A stretch of DNA of 6,249 bases from Bacillota bacterium (GTDB lineage: Bacteria; Bacillota; Clostridia; Christensenellales; Aristaeellaceae), in contig JAEVZE010000099.1 of assembly GCA_023392395.1 (NCBI GenBank), positions 1-6,249 of the forward strand. Reading direction: 5' to 3'. Below the pieces are notes generated by a model that worked only from the letters and a program-made list of their open reading frames with translations, was not told where the DNA came from and did not search any database. Position numbers and translations under genes: made by a program. Positions 1 through 4,461 of the stretch are shown here, piece by piece (positions within the stretch are counted from its first letter, which is position 1; each line of letters starts with the position of its first letter).

Positions 1-14
1 TTTCCATGCCTTTC

Positions 15-40
15 AAAGCCCCGCTTATGGCGGGGCTTTT
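15..40 (+). terminator. Rho-independent terminator of an off-window upstream gene
   Basis: A perfect 10-bp stem, AAAGCCCCGC (15-24) with GCGGGGCTTT (30-39), encloses the 5-nt loop TTATG and ends in a short T run (37-40). The A run on the 5' side means it could also work leftwards. It probably ends a rightward gene lying before the window and separates it from the phosphatase gene that starts at 106. Confidence 0.8.
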
Positions 41-105
41 GACATCTGCCACGAGCGAATGTAGCCATCGGGCGAGAAATCAGCTTAATCGGAAGGAGCC
101 TTGGC

Positions 106-678
106 ATGACCCATGTTTTCTTTGTCCGCCACGCCGAATGCGACCACACGGTGTCAGACGATAGGGCGCGCCCGCTCACCGGGAAAGGGCGGCGAGATTG
201 CGCGCTGGTCACGGGCTATCTGGCCGATAAAAACATCTCCTTCATTGCCTCCAGTCCCTATAGGCGCGCGTTGGACACTGTGGGCGATTTTGCCCAATCT
301 GCCGCCCTTCCGATCGCCTGCGTCGAGGAGTTTCGGGAGCGACGTGTCGCCGACGTCTGGGTCGAAGATTTCAAGGCGTATACGCGAAGACAATGGGCGG
401 ATTTCGACCATAGGATACCCGGCGGCGAAAGCCTGCGCGAGGTTCAGACGCGAAACATTTCCGCACTGAACAGGATTTTGGATTCTCATCCCGGTGAAAA
501 CATCACGATTGCAAGTCACGGCACCGCCCTGGCCACGATCCTCAATTATTACGACAAGAGCTTCGGCTTCGACGGCTTTTGGAGAATCATCGACCTGACA
601 CCATGGATTGTGCATATGGAGTTTGAAGGGAATGTCTGTGTGCGCATCATACCAGTCGATCTGTTCGGGCGCACCTGA
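106..678 (+). CDS. Histidine phosphatase family protein (phosphoglycerate mutase-like)
   Basis: A 190-residue cytosolic protein of the histidine phosphatase (phosphoglycerate mutase-like) superfamily, which transfers phosphate through a phosphohistidine intermediate. Visible motifs are the N-terminal FVRHAE with R8 and nucleophile H9, the LTGKGR segment at 24-29, SSPYRRALDT at 49-58 with the phosphate-binding arginine (probably R54), E78 in the EEFRER segment as likely proton donor, PGGES at 105-109, and the second catalytic histidine H138 in ASHGTAL. The catalytic set is therefore complete and the length is normal for the single-domain branch. The ATG at 106 is supported by GGAAGGAG at 91-98, seven bases upstream. 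No signal peptide or membrane segment is seen. The gene is monocistronic in this window, lying between a terminator and a convergent operon. The substrate cannot be read from sequence: members include phosphoglycerate mutases, alpha-ribazole phosphatases and broad sugar-phosphate phosphatases. Family assignment is firm, function is not. Confidence 0.9.
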   Translation: MTHVFFVRHAECDHTVSDDRARPLTGKGRRDCALVTGYLADKNISFIASSPYRRALDTVGDFAQSAALPIACVEEFRERRVADVWVEDFKAYTRRQWADFDHRIPGGESLREVQTRNISALNRILDSHPGENITIASHGTALATILNYYDKSFGFDGFWRIIDLTPWIVHMEFEGNVCVRIIPVDLFGRT

Positions 679-706
679 ACTTCGCGGTCGTTTTCGTATC
701 AACGCG

Positions 707-744
707 AAAAGCGGCCACGCCGATACGTGTCGGCGGGGCCGCTT
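707..744 (-). terminator. Rho-independent terminator of the leftward isomerase-zincin operon
   Basis: An 8-bp outer stem, AAGCGGCC (709-716) with GGCCGCTT (737-744), surrounds an inner stem CGCCGA (718-723) with TCGGCG (730-735), with one A/G mismatch between them. Read on the minus strand the hairpin runs into a short T run (710-707), and it begins about 24 bases after the zincin stop codon. On the plus strand the hairpin is followed by CAGACC, with no T run, so it is probably a poor terminator for the convergent phosphatase gene. A second inverted repeat, TTCGCG (681-686) with CGCGAA (703-708), abuts it and may help that gene. Confidence 0.7.
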
Positions 745-767
745 CAGACCGTTGTACGGGAAGGATG

Positions 768-1136
768 TTAGTGCCGCATCTTGTACCAGGCCAGGTGCAG
801 CGCGTCGTCGTCCTCCAGGCCGTGATCTCCGGCCATGGATTCCAGGTGGTGCGTCAACTCGTGGTGCAGGACCTCGCGCAGCACTTCCCGGAACCGCTCG
901 GGCGGCATGTCGCCGTGGGTGCGCAGGATCGATCCGTAGTAGATGCGCACCGTGCGGCCCATCGTGTAGCTGGTTTCGTATTCGCCCAGCGTGTACAGGT
1001 CGCCCGCGACGGCCTCGGGGCTGAGCTTCACTTCCGGCAGCAGCAGCACGCCGCCGTTGAGCCGGGAGAAGATCTCCTCCGGCAGCTCGGCGGCCAGCTC
1101 GTCCAGCATTTCGCGGGCTTGGTCCAGTGATACCAT
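768..1136 (-). CDS. Small zincin-like metallopeptidase family protein (HExxHxxE)
   Basis: A 122-residue soluble protein resembling the small zincin-like metallopeptidases of Firmicutes (PF06262-type). Its diagnostic motif near the C-terminus is H92-E93-L-T-H96-H-L-E99, giving two zinc-ligand histidines, the catalytic glutamate and a probable third ligand, E99, followed by the acidic segment LEDDDA (107-112). The N-terminal half has the family pattern LDELAAELPEE then LNGG and LLPE (11-35). There is no signal peptide or transmembrane segment, so it should act in the cytosol. The start chosen is the ATG at 1136, which overlaps the upstream isomerase stop as TGATG and so implies translational coupling; GTG at 1148 in the same frame would add only four residues (126 in all). 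It is the second gene of a leftward operon and is followed by a hairpin terminator. Physiological substrates are not established for the family; proteolytic activity is inferred from the motif. Confidence 0.87.
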   Translation of the reverse strand: MVSLDQAREMLDELAAELPEEIFSRLNGGVLLLPEVKLSPEAVAGDLYTLGEYETSYTMGRTVRIYYGSILRTHGDMPPERFREVLREVLHHELTHHLESMAGDHGLEDDDALHLAWYKMRH

Positions 1137-2101
1137 CAGGCCCACCACATTTCCCCGGTTCCCTCGAAGATCATCACGTTCTTGAGCATTTCGATGGCCT
1201 TCTGCAGGCCCTCGCTCTGGGACATCAGGCTATCCTCGTGTTCGATGGAAATCGCCCCATCGTAGCCCACCATGCGCAGCGCGCTCATCATGTCCTTCCA
1301 GACCTGATGGTTGTGGCCGTAGCCGACGGAGCGGAAGATCCAGGAGCGGTTAAGCTCGTCGCCGTAGTGCTTCGTATCCAGAACGCCGGTCACGGCGGTG
1401 TTGTAGGGATCAATCTTGGTGTCCTTGGCGTGGAAGTAGTAGATCGCCTTGCCCAGCTTCTTGATCGCCGCTACCGGGTCGATGCCCTGCCAGAACAGGT
1501 GGCTGGGGTCGAAGTTGGCGCCGATGATGTCGCCCACCGCCTCGCGGATGCGAAGCAGCGTATCCGGGTTGTACACGCAGAAGCCCGGGTGCATCTCAAA
1601 GGCGATCTTCTTGACGCCGTGGGCTTTGACGAACTCCACTTCCTTCTTCCAGTAGGGGATCAGCACCTCGTCCCACTGGTACTTGAGGATCTGGCTGAAG
1701 TCGTCCGGCCAGGGGCAGGTGACCCAGTTGGGTGTCTTGTCTTCCTTGGACCCGCCCGGACAGCCCGAGAAGGTGACCACCGTGTCCACGCCGAGCTTTT
1801 CGGCCAGCAGTACCGCATCCTCAAAGTCCTCGTGGAATTGCCGGGCAACTTCCTTGTCCGGGTGCACGGGGTTTCCGTGGGTGGACAGCGCGGCGATGTC
1901 CAGATTGTACTTCTTGAGCGTTTCGGTGAATTTGCGCAGCTTGTCCGCGTCGCTCAGAAGCTCCCGCGGGTTGCAATGGGCCTTGCCCGGAAAGCCGCCG
2001 CAGCCGATCTCCACCGCCTGCACGCCAGATTCCGCAAGGTACCTGCACGCATCGTCAAAGGAGCGATCCTGGAGTACTACGGCAAACACACTCAGCTTCA
2101 T
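1136..2101 (-). CDS. Sugar phosphate isomerase/epimerase (xylose isomerase-like TIM barrel)
   Basis: A 321-residue cytosolic protein of the AP endonuclease 2 / xylose isomerase-like TIM-barrel family (PF01261, IolE-like). Barrel strands are recognisable: KLSVFAVVL at the N-terminus, GVQAVEIGC (26-34), LDIAALSTHGNP (67-78) and GVDTVVTFSG (104-113). The expected divalent-metal ligands are present: E169 in FEMHPGF, D198 in NFDPSH, H224 in FHAKD and E287 in SIEHED, with H171 and H201 as likely substrate contacts. These enzymes isomerise or epimerise sugars, sugar phosphates or inositol derivatives; the exact substrate is not readable. The ATG at 2101 is preceded by AGGAGGT (2114-2108) six bases away, and by a strong promoter at 2138-2165 with a palindromic operator just beyond. 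It is the first gene of an operon with the downstream zincin, whose start overlaps its stop by one base. The long ORF on the opposite strand is a GC-driven shadow. Confidence 0.92.
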   Translation of the reverse strand: MKLSVFAVVLQDRSFDDACRYLAESGVQAVEIGCGGFPGKAHCNPRELLSDADKLRKFTETLKKYNLDIAALSTHGNPVHPDKEVARQFHEDFEDAVLLAEKLGVDTVVTFSGCPGGSKEDKTPNWVTCPWPDDFSQILKYQWDEVLIPYWKKEVEFVKAHGVKKIAFEMHPGFCVYNPDTLLRIREAVGDIIGANFDPSHLFWQGIDPVAAIKKLGKAIYYFHAKDTKIDPYNTAVTGVLDTKHYGDELNRSWIFRSVGYGHNHQVWKDMMSALRMVGYDGAISIEHEDSLMSQSEGLQKAIEMLKNVMIFEGTGEMWWA

Positions 2102-2137
2102 GGGGGGACCTCCTCGTCCAATTTGTTCCTACGAACT

Positions 2138-2165
2138 ATTATATACGTTTGCGGCGCTGTGTCAA
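2138..2165 (-). promoter_or_regulatory. Near-consensus sigma-A promoter for the isomerase-zincin operon
   Basis: On the minus strand there is a perfect -35 box TTGACA (2165-2160), a 16-bp spacer and a perfect -10 box TATAAT (2143-2138). Transcription should start near 2131, leaving a leader of about 30 bases that contains the AGGAGGT ribosome-binding site. A promoter this close to consensus would be strong and probably needs a repressor; a palindromic operator lies immediately upstream. Confidence 0.8.
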
Positions 2166-2173
2166 TCGGGAGA

Positions 2174-2185
2174 GGAAACGTTTCC
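2174..2185. promoter_or_regulatory. Palindromic operator of LacI-family type
   Basis: GGAAACGTTTCC is a perfect 12-bp palindrome centred on CG, the form recognised by many LacI/GalR-family regulators. It lies eight bases upstream of the -35 box of the leftward promoter, centred near -48 relative to the predicted start, and about 110 bases upstream of the predicted rightward start. It fits the catabolite (cre) consensus only partly, because the outer T/A positions and the W positions do not match. A dedicated sugar-responsive regulator is therefore more likely than CcpA. The regulator is not encoded in this window. Confidence 0.6.
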
Positions 2186-2256
2186 GGTGGCAAAGCGAGG
2201 CGCGACTGAAAATGACGATCTGATTTCGCGGAGATTCGAGGTGAAGACAATGCGGC

Positions 2257-2285
2257 TTGCGAAAAGCGCCTGAGGGCAGTATAAT
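2257..2285 (+). promoter_or_regulatory. Sigma-A promoter for the polytopic membrane protein gene
   Basis: TTGCGA (2257-2262; four of six consensus bases) and a perfect TATAAT (2280-2285) are separated by 17 bp. The predicted start is near 2292, giving a leader of about 23 bases that includes GGGAGG (2303-2308), the ribosome-binding site for the ATG at 2315. The rest of the intergenic region at 2186-2256 shows no gene and no other clear signal. Confidence 0.7.
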
Positions 2286-2314
2286 GGTCGGAGAGTTTTC
2301 ATGGGAGGCGCGGC

Positions 2315-4312
2315 ATGGGTTTTGGCATCTTGGCAACGTTTCTCGCCTCGGGCGTACTGGCGGCGGAAGGGTTGTTTTTCGACAGGCCGCGTTCAACGCG
2401 CGTCTACCTGGGCCTGACGTTCGGCCTCATGATGATGATGTGGCTTCCGTCGGCATGGGCGTTCAAATTTCGATTCACCATAACGGCACAGTGGTGGGCG
2501 CTGGGCACGGCGCTTGTGCTGTCCGCCGCGCTGTTCCTCTCGGGCAGGCCTTGGCGCGCAAACCGGCCCCGGCTGGTGGGGATGCCGATGGGCCTGATGC
2601 TTTTGATCGTGCCGCTTCTCCTGCTCTCGTTCTACCTGCAATACACCCATACGCTGCGCCCCGTGGACGGCGCGTTGCACGTGGGCCAGTCCACCTACGG
2701 CGACCTGAGCCTGCATCTGGGCATCGCCACGGGCCTTCGGAATGCCGCCTATCCGCCGGAGTACACACTTTTGCCCGGCACGATGCTGGGCTATCCGTTC
2801 CTTTCGGACGCGATGGCGACGACCATGCTTTTGTTCGGCGCGCCGCTTCGGTGGGCGTTCATCACCACCGGCACGCTGATGATGGGGTTGGTGTACTGGG
2901 GGTTTTTGCTGCTCTCATGGGAATTGACCCGCAGCCGCAAGGCGGTGGTCATCGCGTTTGCGCTGCTGTTCCTGAACGGCGGTCTTGGGTTCATCTATAC
3001 CTTCGACGGGTTCTTCCGGGACCACGCGGCCCGGCTCAAGGACGCGCTCTTTGGCTTCTACCTGACGCCCACCAACATGCCCGACCTCAACCTGCGCTGG
3101 GTCAACGTGATCGCGGACCTGATGATCCCGCAGCGGACGCTGCTGGCGGGCTGGACGGTAGGCATCCCGGCGCTAATTCTGCTTTCTCAGGCGGTCCGGC
3201 GGCGGGTGGAGACATTCCGGATGGAATCCCTCGGACCGGTGCATGTAGTGCGAGAGATTGATGGGAACCTGAGGGATTTTGCGATCCTGGGCGTTTGGGC
3301 CGGAATGATGCCGATGATCCATACCCATTCATTCCTGGCGCTGGGGCTGATTAGCTTGGGTGCGCTCGCTTATCTGATGGTCAAATCCGAGCGCCGCTGG
3401 GCGGTGGTTCGTGGCTTCCTGCTCTTCGGCGGGATCGCGCTTCTGCTCGCGCTGCCGCAGCTGATGACCTGGACGTTCCCGCAGACCACCGGCGGCGGAT
3501 CGCTGAAGTTCCACTTGGACTGGGTCAACAACGACGGCGGGTTGATCGATGGCTGGCTGTGGTTCTGGGTCAAGAACGTAGGATTGGTCTTTCTGCTGCT
3601 CATCCCGGCGGCGTTGTCGCAAGAAAAACGGGGGCGCGCGCTGGCCTTGGGCGCGCTGACCGTATTCGTGGTCGCGGAGATGATCCTGTTCCAGCCCAAC
3701 CCCTACGACAACAACAAGCTGTTCTACGTGGCGTTCATCCTGATGCTGCCGCTGGTGGCGGACTACGTGGTAAAAATCTACGAAAAGCTGTCCGGTGTCC
3801 GCTGGCGGGCGTTCCTGATGGGCGCGTTCCTGGTGGTTTCGACGCTCTCCGGCAGCATCACGCTGACCAGGGAGGTCATTTCCGACTACCAGTTGTTCGG
3901 CGCCGACGAGGCGCAGGCCGCGCGGTACGTTGAGGACAACGCGCCTGGGGACGCTGTTGTCCTGACCGGCGGCCAGCACAACAACCCCGTGGCGGCGCTG
4001 GCCGGGCGGAAGCTGGTGTGCGGTACCGGCACTTACCTGTACTACCACGGCGTTAGTTACGAGCGCCAGCAGCAGGCGGCGCGGGACATGTACGAAGCCC
4101 CCGGCGACAACCTGCCGCTGTTTGACATCTACCACGTGGACTACGTCTACATATCCGCCTACGAGCGGTCGGATTACGCCGTGGACGAGGCTTTCTTCCA
4201 GGAGAACTTCCCGGTGTGCTTCCAGAATGGCGAAGTGACCATATACGCCGTTTCCGCCCGGGCGCGCTCGGCGGGGCAGAATGCAAAGATCACGGACGGC
4301 GCCGGATGGTGA
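2315..4312 (+). CDS. Polytopic membrane protein, probable GT-C-like glycosyltransferase, with C-terminal soluble domain
   Basis: A 665-residue integral membrane protein. Hydrophobic segments are visible at roughly 4-20, 29-48, 57-76, 90-110, 178-200, 208-228, 275-293, 320-336, 338-356, 366-386, 413-433, 440-459, 468-486 and 499-515, so about 13-14 membrane passes. A long loop between the fourth and fifth (111-177) carries the polar motif GQSTYGDLSLHLG (124-136), where D130 or the nearby histidine could be catalytic, as in the first external loop of GT-C enzymes. After the last helix, residues about 521-665 form a soluble domain with DEAQAARYVEDNAP (531-544), LAGRKLVCGTGTYLYYHG (562-579) and a tyrosine-rich end, a tail type I associate with large GT-C-like and YfhO-like envelope proteins. 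The ATG at 2315 has GGGAGG six bases upstream; an earlier ATG at 2301 is out of frame. Its role is inferred as transfer of a lipid-linked sugar outside the membrane. No acceptor or pathway partner is adjacent, so the substrate is unknown. A transporter-like function is not excluded. Confidence 0.8.
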   Translation: MGFGILATFLASGVLAAEGLFFDRPRSTRVYLGLTFGLMMMMWLPSAWAFKFRFTITAQWWALGTALVLSAALFLSGRPWRANRPRLVGMPMGLMLLIVPLLLLSFYLQYTHTLRPVDGALHVGQSTYGDLSLHLGIATGLRNAAYPPEYTLLPGTMLGYPFLSDAMATTMLLFGAPLRWAFITTGTLMMGLVYWGFLLLSWELTRSRKAVVIAFALLFLNGGLGFIYTFDGFFRDHAARLKDALFGFYLTPTNMPDLNLRWVNVIADLMIPQRTLLAGWTVGIPALILLSQAVRRRVETFRMESLGPVHVVREIDGNLRDFAILGVWAGMMPMIHTHSFLALGLISLGALAYLMVKSERRWAVVRGFLLFGGIALLLALPQLMTWTFPQTTGGGSLKFHLDWVNNDGGLIDGWLWFWVKNVGLVFLLLIPAALSQEKRGRALALGALTVFVVAEMILFQPNPYDNNKLFYVAFILMLPLVADYVVKIYEKLSGVRWRAFLMGAFLVVSTLSGSITLTREVISDYQLFGADEAQAARYVEDNAPGDAVVLTGGQHNNPVAALAGRKLVCGTGTYLYYHGVSYERQQQAARDMYEAPGDNLPLFDIYHVDYVYISAYERSDYAVDEAFFQENFPVCFQNGEVTIYAVSARARSAGQNAKITDGAGW

Positions 4313-4329
4313 CGGCCTGAGCCTTTTTT
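4298..4329 (+). terminator. Possible weak Rho-independent terminator after the membrane protein gene
   Basis: GGCGCCG (4298-4304) can pair with CGGC (4313-4316) and GCC (4321-4323), with a CTGA bulge on the 3' side, followed directly by six T residues (4324-4329). The stem starts inside the last codons of the gene. The bulge makes it weaker than a standard terminator, but the T run just after the stop codon is suggestive. Confidence 0.4.
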
Positions 4330-4377
4330 ATCCGCCAGGTGGCGTTGCCTGTCAATTTTGCCGCCCGATTGGGCAAC

Positions 4378-4405
4378 TTTCAAGCAATTCCCTTCGTCCT
4401 ATAAT
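4378..4405 (+). promoter_or_regulatory. Promoter of the peptidoglycan-binding lipoprotein gene
   Basis: A perfect TATAAT lies at 4400-4405. The best -35 candidate is TTTCAA at 4378-4383 (three of six consensus bases, 16-bp spacing), so activity may be moderate or need an activator. The predicted start near 4412 gives a leader of about 50 bases ending in the GGGGAGG site at 4448-4454. Confidence 0.55.
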
Positions 4406-4461
4406 CGATCCAAATGGAAATTCAGGAAATGGCTCACGCGAACTAGCGGGGAGGAAACGAT

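Noticed and set aside
39..67. TTGACA at 39-44 as a -35 box for the phosphatase gene
   Set aside because: The best -10 candidates at suitable spacing (such as TAGCCA at 62-67) match only about two of six bases, and the hexamer overlaps the terminator T run. It may still be the promoter, but the sequence does not support a call.
1146..1148. GTG at 1148 as the zincin start
   Set aside because: The ATG at 1136 forms the TGATG overlap with the isomerase stop and matches the usual N-terminus of the family; GTG would add only four residues.
1127..2209. A 360-codon open frame on the plus strand opposite the isomerase gene
   Set aside because: It is antisense to a gene with clear metal-ligand motifs, its residue composition is the usual GC-shadow type (many V, H, L, R), and it has no ribosome-binding site or recognisable domain.
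2257..3261. A 334-codon plus-strand frame overlapping the start of the membrane protein gene
   Set aside because: It is rich in R, A, G, P and H with no hydrophobic segments or known motif; the other frame has the ribosome-binding site, regular membrane helices and full length.
3329..4135. A 268-codon open frame on the minus strand inside the membrane protein gene
   Set aside because: It is a Gln/Arg/Val-rich shadow of the membrane protein codons, without a start context or domain.
4363..4374. Small hairpin GCCC-GATT-GGGC upstream of the lipoprotein promoter
   Set aside because: A 4-bp stem without a T run is within chance expectation in GC-rich DNA, and it is too short to call as a terminator or operator.
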